In this document: positions 8,737 to 16,933 of the stretch, piece by piece
How the letters are laid out: every line of letters starts with the position of its first letter
Position numbering within the stretch: position 1 is the stretch's first letter
From: JAAYDY01 sp964500225
GTDB taxonomy: Bacteria; Planctomycetota; Phycisphaerae; FEN-1346; JAACEH01
Assembly (NCBI GenBank): GCA_964500225.1
Contig: CAZCOA010000021.1
Location: forward strand, 1 to 45,212
Length of the DNA stretch: 45,212 nt
Direction of reading: 5' to 3'
Translations under genes and position numbers: made by a program
The notes under the pieces: generated by a model
Seen by the model: only the letters and a program-made list of their open reading frames with translations
Told to the model about the DNA's origin: nothing
The model's database searches: none

Positions 8737-10986
8737 ATGTACTGGAGTCGTCTGCAACTGTTCCTGGGGGTCGTGGCGTTGGCCATGGTGGCGCTGGCTC
8801 TGCGCCTGGGGCAGCTTCAGTGGGCCGGGGCGGCCGGCTACGAGCGCGAGGCCCGGGCCAACCTCATCCGTCCGCCGACGCTCCTGGAGACGCGACGCGG
8901 GTCGATCCGCGACCGTAACGGCCTGGTCCTGGCCGAAGACACCGCCAGCTTCGACGTCTGCGTGTACTACCCCTATCTGGCCGTGGAAGACCCCGCCCTG
9001 GTCCGCCGCATTGCCGCGCGCAGCGACCTATCGTTGACGCTGTTCTCTGCGCGGCTCCAGGACGACGTGCTCCGGCAGACGTTCACCGACGGACGGCGGC
9101 TGGACCTGCTGATTGCCGCCGCGGGGCGGGATAGCTCGATCTGCCGCCGCGCGGCCGCCGACCGACGATGGTCCGAACTGCTGGCCTCGCGCGACGCCGA
9201 ACTGGCCCGACTCCTGGCCGAGCAGGGACGCCTGACCGCCGACGACGTGGATGCGGCCATGGACCGCCTGCGGGGAGCGGTGCCCGTGACGCCGCGGCTG
9301 TCGGAGGCGGAGGTCGTGCAACTGATGGCCGACCTCTGGATCACCGGCAACCAGTTCACCGACCTGAACCCCGGTCGGCCTGAGTTGTCGTCGGCCCTGG
9401 CCCAGGACCTTTCGGCGTTCTGGCCGCGGCTGGCCGCCATGACCGGCATCGACGTCGCCGTCTTCGACGAGCGGCGCATCGGCGTGCTTCAGATGGTCCG
9501 CGCCCGCAAGCGGGCCGTCGAGCAGCGCCACGGGCGCTCCGTGCCGATCCGCGAGGAGGTGGGCGGTGCCGGCGGCCTGGCTCACCCGATCCTCGTCGAT
9601 GTCAACGAAATTACCAAGGCCGTCGTCGCCGCCATGCAGACCGACCACGACTGGCTCGTCTTCGAGCAACACGCCAAGCGCGTGTACCCCTACAACGACT
9701 GCGCCGCCCACGTCGTCGGCCGCGTCACGGAAGTGGACGAACAGACGCTGGGCTCCAGCCCCGACGGTAACGACGATGCCGCCGAAGACCCGCGCCGAGT
9801 CTATCGGCTGCATGACGTGATCGGAGTCACGGGCGTCGAACTGGGTATGGAGCGGCAACTTCGCGGTCGCCGCGGCCTGGAACAGCGTGATAAGGCCGAC
9901 CGCCTGCTTCAATACGAGCCGCCCGAGCCCGGGCAGGACGTGCGTCTGACGCTCGACGTGCCCTTGCAGAGCGAGATCGAGGCGTTCATGTCGCGGCCGC
10001 CCACGCCGCCGGAGTCCTCCGGCGTCGTTCGCGGCGCAGCCGTGGTCATCGACATCCGCACCGGCGCCCTGCTGGCCCTGGTCTCGCTGCCGCGGTACAA
10101 CCTCAACACCTTCTCCGACGACTTTCCCGATCTGTGCGCCGCCGAGGGCAAGCCTCTGGTCCATCGCGCCATCGGCGGCCAGTATTCCCAGGGCTCGATC
10201 TTCAAGGCCGTCACCGCGACCGCCGCCCTGCACGAACGCAGAATCACGCCCTCGACCGTCTTTGTCTGCAACGGCATCTTCGATCCGGTCCGCGACCCCG
10301 ATCACTTCAAGTGCCTGGGTGTTCACGGCCCCATCCGCCTGCACGAAGCCATCGTCAAATCGTGCAATGTGTATTTCTATCACGTCGGCATGGCCGTCGG
10401 CTCCGAGAAGCTCTGCCTGTGGGGCCGACGGTTCGGTTTCGGCACGCGCTGCGGTTTGCTGATTCCCGGCGAGAAGGCCGGCAGCCTTCCTGAAGGCGAG
10501 GATCCCAGGAATCTGGCCATCGGCCAGGGCGGAATCATGGTCACGCCGCTCCAGGCGGCGCGGTTCATGGCCCTGATCGCCGCCGACGGGCGCATGCCCG
10601 AGGTGCATGTCGTCGAGTCGCCGCGACCGGCCGACCGGCCGGTCGTCCGGGTCAACATCGCCCTGACGCCCGGCCACATGGGCGTCATCCGCGCGGCCCT
10701 GGCCGACGTCGTGAACGACGAGAGCGGCACCGGGTACCGTTACGTCCACAGCGACGTGGTGCGGATCGCCGGCAAGACGGGCACGGCCCAGGTGCGCCGG
10801 GGCGTGCCGCCGCACGCCTGGTTCGTCGGCTTCGCTCCGGCCGAGAACCCGCAGATCGCCTTCAGTGTCGTGTTCGAGAACGGCGGCGGGGGCGGCGCCG
10901 TCGCCGGCCCTGTGGCCCGCCAGATCGCCGAAGCTGCCCTGCGGCTCGGCATCATCACCCCGTCGCGCGCCGCCGCGCGACGATGA
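8737..10986 (+). CDS. mrdA: Penicillin-binding protein 2 (transpeptidase)
   Basis: A class B PBP that cross-links peptidoglycan during elongation. The protein is 749 residues from this ATG: a membrane anchor (about 2-22), a dimerisation/pedestal region starting at ETRRGSIRDRNGLVLAEDT (about 52-70), and a transpeptidase domain. All three active-site motifs are present: SIFK with Ser487, SCN at 542-544 and KTGTAQ from 680. It is 100 or more residues longer than typical PBP2. The extra length lies between the pedestal start and the region around 290, as helical Arg/Leu/Asp-rich sequence. The frame is open from 8656, but the anchor helix begins directly after ATG 8737. RodA, its usual glycosyltransferase partner, is not adjacent. 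Confidence 0.92.
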   Translation: MYWSRLQLFLGVVALAMVALALRLGQLQWAGAAGYEREARANLIRPPTLLETRRGSIRDRNGLVLAEDTASFDVCVYYPYLAVEDPALVRRIAARSDLSLTLFSARLQDDVLRQTFTDGRRLDLLIAAAGRDSSICRRAAADRRWSELLASRDAELARLLAEQGRLTADDVDAAMDRLRGAVPVTPRLSEAEVVQLMADLWITGNQFTDLNPGRPELSSALAQDLSAFWPRLAAMTGIDVAVFDERRIGVLQMVRARKRAVEQRHGRSVPIREEVGGAGGLAHPILVDVNEITKAVVAAMQTDHDWLVFEQHAKRVYPYNDCAAHVVGRVTEVDEQTLGSSPDGNDDAAEDPRRVYRLHDVIGVTGVELGMERQLRGRRGLEQRDKADRLLQYEPPEPGQDVRLTLDVPLQSEIEAFMSRPPTPPESSGVVRGAAVVIDIRTGALLALVSLPRYNLNTFSDDFPDLCAAEGKPLVHRAIGGQYSQGSIFKAVTATAALHERRITPSTVFVCNGIFDPVRDPDHFKCLGVHGPIRLHEAIVKSCNVYFYHVGMAVGSEKLCLWGRRFGFGTRCGLLIPGEKAGSLPEGEDPRNLAIGQGGIMVTPLQAARFMALIAADGRMPEVHVVESPRPADRPVVRVNIALTPGHMGVIRAALADVVNDESGTGYRYVHSDVVRIAGKTGTAQVRRGVPPHAWFVGFAPAENPQIAFSVVFENGGGGGAVAGPVARQIAEAALRLGIITPSRAAARR

Positions 10987-11037
10987 CCAACCGCCGGCCG
11001 CGGCCGCAGGGGGCCAGGGCTGTCTTTCCGGCGGCGC

Positions 11038-12798
11038 CTAGGGTCGCGCGTCGGTGTCGGCGATGGCCGGCAGGACGAACTGGGAGGCCACGGTGTCCCA
11101 TCCCATGTGGCGAGCCAGATCGTAACCCGATTCGAGCATGCGGTGCAGGCCGGCCTCGTTGGTCGGAAGGTGTCGGAAGATTTCGGTCGCCACGCGCTCG
11201 GCCTCGATCTCCTCGATGCGGTTGCGCTCCGGGATGCCAATCTTGAGCATGGCGTCCAGGGTTTCGGGTTCACTCTCCAGGCGCGTATAGTCCGCCATGA
11301 CGGCGTTGGCGAGGTTGCCGTTGTCGCCGCCGACGCGGCGCAGGAACCCCGCGCAGCCGCAGATGCTCGTCGGCACGCACAGGCCGCCGAAGGCCAGCGG
11401 TTCGAGCTGCGCGATGCCGAACGGTTCGTAGATGCTCTGGCCGAACTCCAGGTCGCTGCCGTGGCGGATGTCCATGAACTCCATGTCTTCGGGCATGGCC
11501 TGGCCGCACCACGGCCGCGACCACCCGAACTGGTTGAAGAACACCACTTTGATATTGCGGGCGGCGACGTTGAATCGTTGGACGGAGGTATAGAACTCGG
11601 CCTCGCCGCCGGACAGGTCGGGGTAGCCTTCGCGATGGGCGACGGGCCACCCGTACTGGGACTCCATTTGCTGGATGTCGCGTGCGGGCCGCGGGCCGCC
11701 GATCTCGGTGCTCAGCAGGAAAAAGACGCCCGTGCGGCCGACCTGGCGGAACTTCTGCTCCAGGCGCCACAGCACCTTCAGGTCGCGCCACAGGCCCTTC
11801 GACAGCGTCAGTCGCGTCACGTGCGTCATGACCACGTCGGGCCGCCAGCCGATGAGCCGCTCGGCGTAGTCCTGGAGCTTGCGGCGGCTGGCCTGCCGCT
11901 GGGCCATGTCGATCTTGTGCGACGGGATGCCGTTGTAAACCAGCCGCATGTCGGCGTTCTTGAAGTGCGGCGAGAGGAACCGCATCTCGTCGATGATGTA
12001 ATCGCCGACGGCCAGGACGGCGTCGCAGCGCCAGGCCGAGGCCACCAGCGGATGCTTGAAGTAACTGACCTGCGGGCCGAAGACGTCCTCGACGTACTTG
12101 CCTTCGGCGGCCGCGCGGCGCAGCACGTTGTAGAACATGGTGTCGTGGCCGGGATGCTTTTCGACGATGCGGCGGATGGTGGCCGTCTCGTGGGCATAGA
12201 AGAGCGTGCGGTACCGGCGGTTTCGCTCCAGGATGGCCAGCAGCGCCAGGGGCATGCCCATGTACTCGTGGGCCATGATCGTGACGGGCTGGCCGGCCTG
12301 GTCCACGCCCAGGGCCGCCAGGGCCTTGTACGCCGGCAGGGCGATCCGCGTGTACTGCTCGTAGTCCCAGGCGTCGTAGATGTCCGATCGGATGCCGAAG
12401 CTCTCATAGAGCCGCAACTTGAACACCGCCAACGGATGGGCGTGCATGTGATCGATGCCGATCAGAAGCACCTCGGGGCGGCTCTCGCCGCCGTTGCCGC
12501 CGTCGCGGAACAGCCTGCGCCCGTACATGATGCGAACGCCGAGCTCGTGCTCGATCGGGCCCAGACGTGCGCCCCACTGGCCCGTGTCGATGCCCAGGCT
12601 GGCGCAGTAGAACACTTCGCCGCCATGCTGGCCGAGTTGCTCGGCCGTTTCCCGGTCGCCGCTGAACATCGGGCCCACCAGGATGTTCCGCTGCACCTTC
12701 TCCAGGTACGCCTTCGACGTACACAACCCCTGCAACACGGCGCCGATGCCCCCGATTTTCTGAAGGGCTTCGTGCGTGACGTGAACGACGGTCTTCAT
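11038..12798 (-). CDS. Glycogen-synthase-like glycosyltransferase
   Basis: A 586-residue GT-B-fold glycosyltransferase. Near the N-terminus VTHEALQKIGGIGAVLQGL (residues 7-25) contains the K-x-G-G loop that binds the sugar nucleotide in starch/glycogen synthases. The C-terminal half has the nucleotide-sugar site QSIYEPFGIAQLEPLAFGG. The segment DAVLAVGDYIIDEMRFL followed by VYNGIPSHKI is the usual hinge before the second Rossmann domain. The layout recalls glycogen synthases, with some resemblance to the eukaryotic-type GT3 family as well as bacterial GT5; the acceptor cannot be told from sequence. The frame extends upstream, but ATG 12798 is preceded by AAGGAG at a 12-nt spacing and starts with a typical beta strand. 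No glycogen-branching or phosphorylase gene is nearby. Confidence 0.75.
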   Translation of the reverse strand: MKTVVHVTHEALQKIGGIGAVLQGLCTSKAYLEKVQRNILVGPMFSGDRETAEQLGQHGGEVFYCASLGIDTGQWGARLGPIEHELGVRIMYGRRLFRDGGNGGESRPEVLLIGIDHMHAHPLAVFKLRLYESFGIRSDIYDAWDYEQYTRIALPAYKALAALGVDQAGQPVTIMAHEYMGMPLALLAILERNRRYRTLFYAHETATIRRIVEKHPGHDTMFYNVLRRAAAEGKYVEDVFGPQVSYFKHPLVASAWRCDAVLAVGDYIIDEMRFLSPHFKNADMRLVYNGIPSHKIDMAQRQASRRKLQDYAERLIGWRPDVVMTHVTRLTLSKGLWRDLKVLWRLEQKFRQVGRTGVFFLLSTEIGGPRPARDIQQMESQYGWPVAHREGYPDLSGGEAEFYTSVQRFNVAARNIKVVFFNQFGWSRPWCGQAMPEDMEFMDIRHGSDLEFGQSIYEPFGIAQLEPLAFGGLCVPTSICGCAGFLRRVGGDNGNLANAVMADYTRLESEPETLDAMLKIGIPERNRIEEIEAERVATEIFRHLPTNEAGLHRMLESGYDLARHMGWDTVASQFVLPAIADTDARP

Positions 12799-12947
12799 GG
12801 TGATGGACAACTCCTTCGTGAGGCCGCTCCCCCAGCTGCGCAAACACATCGGTTGCCCGGGCCGAGCAGGCCGGACAGCCACCAGCTAATATCGAGTGTT
12901 TGGGGGTTCCAATTGCAGCCTTTTTGACAGCAGGGGCTTAAAAGGCC

Positions 12948-12971
12948 GGGGCCGCCTCGAAAAGCGGCCCC
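12948..12971 (-). terminator. Hairpin after zinc-ribbon gene
   Basis: A perfect 8-bp GC stem (ggggccgc/gcggcccc) with an 8-nt loop lies 34 nt past the stop of the minus-strand gene ending at 13005. On the minus strand it is followed by ggccttttaag, a short T-run, so it is a modest intrinsic terminator. Confidence 0.5.
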
Positions 12972-13004
12972 ACGGTTACGTTCTCTGGAGGTGTCCCGGC
13001 AGGG

Positions 13005-13550
13005 TCACTGGATGCCGTTGAGCCTCCGCTGCCGCTCGCGCTCGTAATCCTTGCTGGTGCGGCCGTCGGGGACATTGAAGAAGAACCCGCCTCCGGTGTT
13101 ACTGCGGATCGTTTCGGTGGTCTCAACCGGGGGCGGCTTGACCTCGGCGTTGAGCTGCTGGCGGTAATTGTCGTTGGGATCCTTTGCTGGGCCGGACGAT
13201 CCGCCGCTATTGAGGGCGACGACGGCAGCCACCAGGATCAGCAGGACGACACTGGCGGCCAGGACGAGGATCGATAGCGGGCCGGGTTTCGGAGTCGCCA
13301 CAGGGGCCACGGCGGCCGCAGCGAGCGAACTCCGCGATGGCGGCGGCGCGTCCAGGGCCACCGGCAGCGGCTCCTCGTCAGCGTCGTGGGCGATCGGTAG
13401 CGGCTCCTCCAACTCGTCCACGGGGTTGCCCATCATGTCCACCGTGTCCGACGGCTGAAGCCGCAGACCGCAATCCGGGCACAAGGGCTCCTGCTCCCCT
13501 GAGGTATCAGGAGCATTCACGACCTTGCCGCACGCACACTCCACCTGCAT
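13005..13550 (-). CDS. Zinc-ribbon single-TM protein
   Basis: A 181-residue protein starting with a zinc ribbon, C-x-C-x16-C-x2-C (Cys5, 7, 24 and 27). An acidic and Pro/Ala-rich linker follows, then one membrane helix (about 90-115, ILVLAASVVLLILVAAVVAL) and a charged tail. The same Cys spacing occurs in the product of the gene starting at 33499, suggesting a shared module. The ribbon would be cytoplasmic. ATG 13550 is preferred over an in-frame GTG at 13556, because GGAG sits 8 nt before the ATG and only 3 nt before the GTG. A TATAAT on the minus strand at 13673-13678 may be its -10 box. Function is unknown. Confidence 0.7.
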   Translation of the reverse strand: MQVECACGKVVNAPDTSGEQEPLCPDCGLRLQPSDTVDMMGNPVDELEEPLPIAHDADEEPLPVALDAPPPSRSSLAAAAVAPVATPKPGPLSILVLAASVVLLILVAAVVALNSGGSSGPAKDPNDNYRQQLNAEVKPPPVETTETIRSNTGGGFFFNVPDGRTSKDYERERQRRLNGIQ

Positions 13551-13672
13551 AGACACGACTCCGGATGTATGTCCTTACATAGAAAACGGTTACAGGTTGC
13601 CACCCAGCAGGGGGCGATCCACCAGATCATAGATCGGCCCTTCAGCCACCGCTCTGGCCGCAATTCCATTAT

Positions 13673-13678
13673 ATTATA
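13673..13678 (-). promoter_or_regulatory. Possible -10 box of zinc-ribbon gene
   Basis: A perfect TATAAT on the minus strand in a local AT-rich patch, 120 nt upstream of the start at 13550. No good -35 hexamer lies 16-18 nt further up (taaact is the nearest), so this is only suggestive. Confidence 0.3.
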
Positions 13679-14056
13679 CGGTAATCTTGCCAAAAAGTTT
13701 ACCAAAATCCACCCGTTCGGGCGGCTGGGGCTCCTGCCAATGGCTGCGAAGGGGGGCGTCAACCCCGGTACGGCCAGGTCCTGTCAAGAAAACTGATCAA
13801 TGGTTCTTGTGCCGCAAGGGCTATCGACTACAGGAGGCTTCGTTGATGGACCTCACATGAACCGCATTAAGGCACGACTTGTCGTGGAATGCTCACACGG
13901 TCGTACTTGCGATTTTCCGCCCGGCGCCCCGCCCGGGCGTGTCCCAGTGGGACGGATGCGCCGCCCAAGTGGAGGCCCGTTGAGCTGCTACACGCCGTCC
14001 GGGTTCCGGCCGGGAGTCCGTCCACCTTGTACCGCCGCCCGCCGCCGGGTTTGTCC

Positions 14057-14085
14057 TTGCCTCGCGGGACGGGGCCGTTTAGAAT
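14057..14085 (+). promoter_or_regulatory. Promoter of R-M cassette
   Basis: TTGCCT at 14057-14062, a 17-nt spacer and TAGAAT at 14080-14085. The predicted transcript starts about 25 nt before the GTG at 14117. Both hexamers and the spacing are identical to the promoter of the LeuB-type gene at 22225-22253. Confidence 0.65.
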
Positions 14086-14116
14086 CCGGGCCGGAAACAG
14101 AACCGGGAGATTCGGC

Positions 14117-15568
14117 GTGAGTGGAACCGTGGCCGAACGGAAGCGGCTGATACGCGTGACGGCGGGAAACCTCCGCAACAGCCACATTTACATTACCGGC
14201 CACTGGGATTTCTTTCCGCAGGACTGTTTCGGCGACGCCAACCTGGTTAGCGGCCATCCCGGTAGACCGATAGCAATTCGTCTTGATGGTATGCGGAGGA
14301 CCATCGAAACGGACATTGCTACCGACGCCAAGACGGGCAAGCCGCGACGCGAGTTCCGGGCTAGGACGTGGGTAAGAGAGTTCTTCGAGCGACACAACAT
14401 CAGGCCAGGCGACGTGCTTGCCCTCGAACGAATCGGAGAGCGTGAATATCGTCTCTATCCGTTTCATACCGGCAGCGATAGGGATTCCGATTGGCACCGC
14501 TTTCTCGAAGAACCGCTTACGGCGAGCACCCCGACCGTCCTGGAGTTATTTGCGGGGTGCGGCGGGCTGGCACTGGGGTTCAAACGGGCCGGATTCCAGA
14601 CGGTATTGGCCGTGGAGTGGGATGCCGATGCTTGCGAAAGTCTAAGGGCCAACATCACCGAGCGAGTGGCCCAGTGTGCCGTCGAGGATATCGAGAGGTT
14701 CCCGAAAGCCGACGTGGTTGCGGGCGGCCCCCCCTGCCAAGGATTCAGCAATCTGGGTGAGAAGGTTCCCTATGACCCTAGGCGGCAGCTCTGGCGTCAC
14801 TTCTTGAGGGCGGTCGAGGATGCAGAACCGGCGGTATTCGTCATGGAGAACGTCCCACCGCTCTTGAAATCGCAAGAGCTGGTTGAGATTCGCAAGGCCG
14901 CCGAACGGTTGGGCTACAAGGTGGACCATTGGATACTCAATGCGGCCGACTACGGCGTCCCCCAAACACGTAAACGCGCAATCGTGGTCGGTTTGCGGGA
15001 CGGCCGGCCTACGCCGCCGCCGCAGACGCATGTCGCGCCCGACCGGCGCACCTTGCAGACGGCAGGTCTGCCACCGTGGCGAACCGTTCGAGACGCGATA
15101 TCCGACTTGCCGCTTCAACCGACCGGGAATAATTGGCACATCGGACGAAACCCGACCCCGAAGTCGTTGAAACGATACGGTTGTATTCCGCCTGGCGGCA
15201 ACCGGTGGGATCTGCCTCCAGACCTCATGCCGGAGTGCTGGAAGCGAAAGACGCAAGGCGGCACGGATCTGTTTGGCCGCTTATGGTGGGACAGGCCGTC
15301 AGTTACGATCCGCACCGAATTCTATAAGCCCGAGAAAGGGCGATATCTGCATCCCGTTGCAAACCGGCCCATCACCCACCGCGAGGCTGCGAGGCTCCAG
15401 GGCTTTGAGGACGACTTCGTATTCTGCGGGAGCAAGATCAGCGTTGCAAAGCAAATCGGCAATGCCGTGCCGCCGCCCCTGGCCGAGGCAATTGCTCGGC
15501 ACATTCTAAGCCTCCTTGAAGGCGCGGGGTTCGTTTCCGGTGGCTGCTCAGGTCGTTCCCGAGGATAA
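14117..15568 (+). CDS. DNA (cytosine-5) methyltransferase
   Basis: A 483-residue C5 methyltransferase that puts a methyl group on carbon 5 of cytosine in its target. Conserved motifs in order: I (LELFAGCGGLALGF, from residue 142, AdoMet binding), IV (GGPPCQGFSN, catalytic Cys207), VI (VMENVPP), VIII (QTRKRAIVVG), a variable target-recognition region, and X (QIGNAVPPPLAEAI). Residues 1-125 form a separate N-terminal domain. It contains REFRARTWVREFFERHNI and RPGDVLALERI, which resembles the B3/EcoRII-N-type DNA-binding pseudobarrel found on some restriction enzymes. The start is GTG with GGGAG 9 nt upstream; an upstream ATG at 13889 lies before the promoter. The stop is 3 nt from the next gene. 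Coupling to Vsr fits a 5mC-making enzyme. Confidence 0.92.
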   Translation: MSGTVAERKRLIRVTAGNLRNSHIYITGHWDFFPQDCFGDANLVSGHPGRPIAIRLDGMRRTIETDIATDAKTGKPRREFRARTWVREFFERHNIRPGDVLALERIGEREYRLYPFHTGSDRDSDWHRFLEEPLTASTPTVLELFAGCGGLALGFKRAGFQTVLAVEWDADACESLRANITERVAQCAVEDIERFPKADVVAGGPPCQGFSNLGEKVPYDPRRQLWRHFLRAVEDAEPAVFVMENVPPLLKSQELVEIRKAAERLGYKVDHWILNAADYGVPQTRKRAIVVGLRDGRPTPPPQTHVAPDRRTLQTAGLPPWRTVRDAISDLPLQPTGNNWHIGRNPTPKSLKRYGCIPPGGNRWDLPPDLMPECWKRKTQGGTDLFGRLWWDRPSVTIRTEFYKPEKGRYLHPVANRPITHREAARLQGFEDDFVFCGSKISVAKQIGNAVPPPLAEAIARHILSLLEGAGFVSGGCSGRSRG

Positions 15569-15571
15569 TCC

Positions 15572-16504
15572 ATGGCCCGTCGACGCAGGACTGCCGACCC
15601 GGATGCTCTAATCCGCTCTATCGACGGGCAGTTGCAGCGTTTTCAAGAAGACTGCTCGGGACTTACGTTGCGTGAGAAAGTGCTGCGCCTTGTGGCGATT
15701 CGCCGCAGCGTGGGGGATCTTGGAGTCTCCGTCGCAGTGGAGCACGGCTTTAGCCGAACCAGCGCTCGGGACCGGATCAAGGCATACCTGTTGACGAACG
15801 TCGGCATCGTGGTGTGCGGTGAAGAGCTCGCGGTTGTGTCGGGCATTTCCGAATATGCTCGCCGCGTCAGGGAACTACGTGTAGAGCACGGCCTGAGGGT
15901 TTTGACGGGGAACACATCGGACGAGGATAGTGGGCTCCAACTGCGGCCGGACGACTATCTCCTCGTATCCTGCGCACCGGATACCGACGCGGCTCGCCGG
16001 TGGGCAATAGCCAATCGTATTCGCCGAAGTAGAGCGGGCAGCAGGGAACGGGTTCTCGAGTTCCTTCGGGAGAATGTTGGGAGAGTCGTAACAACCGAAG
16101 ACCTGGCCTATGTTGCTCGAGGGGCGACTGAATTCGCAAGGAGAGTTCGTGAGCTCAGAACCGAGGAGGGATTTGCGATTGCCACTCGGTTTACCGGCAG
16201 ACCGGACCTCGGAATGGGCGAGTACGTCCTTCTTTCCCTGGATCGTGTTGCGGAACCTCACGATCGTCACGTTCCGATGGACGTGCAGCGGGCGGTCTAT
16301 CAACGCGACGAGAACAAGTGCAGAGTTTGCGGCTGGAGCATGTCCGACTGGTCCGAATCCGATCCGAGGTTTCTGGAGCTTCACCACGTCAGGCCGCACG
16401 CCAACAGAGGGCAGAACATCGCCAACAATCTGATCGTCATCTGCAGCAAGTGCCACGACAACGTCCACGCAGGGCGAATCCAGGTTCCCGACTTGAGCAC
16501 GTAG
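15572..16504 (+). CDS. HNH nuclease, likely restriction enzyme
   Basis: A 310-residue protein with a C-terminal HNH nuclease domain: Cys250 and Cys253 (CRVC), the metal/catalytic LELHHVRPH segment (268-276), and CSKCHDNVH (291-299) as the second Cys pair plus the terminal His. Ahead of it are two copies of one module, about residues 61-115 and 155-205. Each reads as a helix, a beta-turn with a TxEDL-like element, then AxRVRELR-x-E-x-G. They look like winged-helix DNA-readers, the kind often seen with HNH restriction enzymes. Its position 3 nt after the methyltransferase and 15 nt before vsr makes it the probable cognate endonuclease (inference). ATG follows the GAGGATAATCC stretch that carries the methyltransferase stop. 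Confidence 0.82.
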   Translation: MARRRRTADPDALIRSIDGQLQRFQEDCSGLTLREKVLRLVAIRRSVGDLGVSVAVEHGFSRTSARDRIKAYLLTNVGIVVCGEELAVVSGISEYARRVRELRVEHGLRVLTGNTSDEDSGLQLRPDDYLLVSCAPDTDAARRWAIANRIRRSRAGSRERVLEFLRENVGRVVTTEDLAYVARGATEFARRVRELRTEEGFAIATRFTGRPDLGMGEYVLLSLDRVAEPHDRHVPMDVQRAVYQRDENKCRVCGWSMSDWSESDPRFLELHHVRPHANRGQNIANNLIVICSKCHDNVHAGRIQVPDLST

Positions 16505-16519
16505 GTTGCAGGGCATAGA

Positions 16520-16933
16520 ATGGATGTGGTCGGTAAGGACCAGCGCAGCCGATTGATGTCGCGGATTCGGGGCAAGGATACGACCCCCGAGATGATTGTC
16601 AGGCGTCTTGTCCATTCACTCGGATACCGGTATAGGCTTCACGTGCGCCAACTTCCGGGTTGCCCCGACTTGGTATTTGCCTCGCGTCGCAAGGCGATTC
16701 TTGTTCACGGCTGCTTTTGGCACCGCCATAAATGCCGCAAGGGCCGGTCCATGCCCGGCACTCGCGTTCGCTTCTGGTCTGAGAAGCTGAGTAGAAACCA
16801 GAGCAGAGACCGGCTTGTTCGGTCCAGACTCCGTCGCCTCGGCTGGCGCGTCTTGGTCGTGTGGGAGTGCCAGCTCCGGCCCAGGAAGTTGCCCGCCCTC
16901 GCCGCCCGCCTGCGTCGGTTCCTCGACTCGTAG
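16520..16933 (+). CDS. vsr: Vsr very-short-patch mismatch endonuclease
   Basis: Vsr nicks the strand at T:G mismatches that arise when 5-methylcytosine deaminates, starting repair back to C. The 137-residue protein is family length. Visible signatures: MSRIRGKDTTPE near the N-terminus, catalytic Asp50 (CPDLVF), His63 and His68 in VHGCFWHRHKC, and the structural zinc ligands Cys65, His70, Cys72 and Cys117 (VVWECQ). All match the E. coli positions within one residue. It is the last gene of the cassette. Its presence supports the upstream methyltransferase making 5mC at a site where deamination matters. The gene has lower third-position GC than its distant neighbours, as does the whole cassette, hinting at transfer. 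Confidence 0.94.
   Translation: MDVVGKDQRSRLMSRIRGKDTTPEMIVRRLVHSLGYRYRLHVRQLPGCPDLVFASRRKAILVHGCFWHRHKCRKGRSMPGTRVRFWSEKLSRNQSRDRLVRSRLRRLGWRVLVVWECQLRPRKLPALAARLRRFLDS

Larger units (their letters stand above)
13551..14116. other. Divergent intergenic region before R-M genes
   Basis: It separates the minus-strand zinc-ribbon gene from the plus-strand restriction-modification cassette. It contains an AT-rich patch (13660-13710), a 7-bp GC inverted repeat near 13919-13942 (cgcccgg/ccgggcg) and the cassette promoter. A plus frame from 13800 starts behind an AGGAGG-like site, but its product becomes Arg/Pro-rich and shows no domain, so it is not annotated. Confidence 0.5.

Noticed and set aside
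13800..14120. Plus-strand open frame of 106 codons before the R-M genes
   Set aside because: An AGGAGG-like site precedes a start nearby, but the product becomes Arg/Pro/Gly-rich and overlaps the cassette promoter, so it is not supported.
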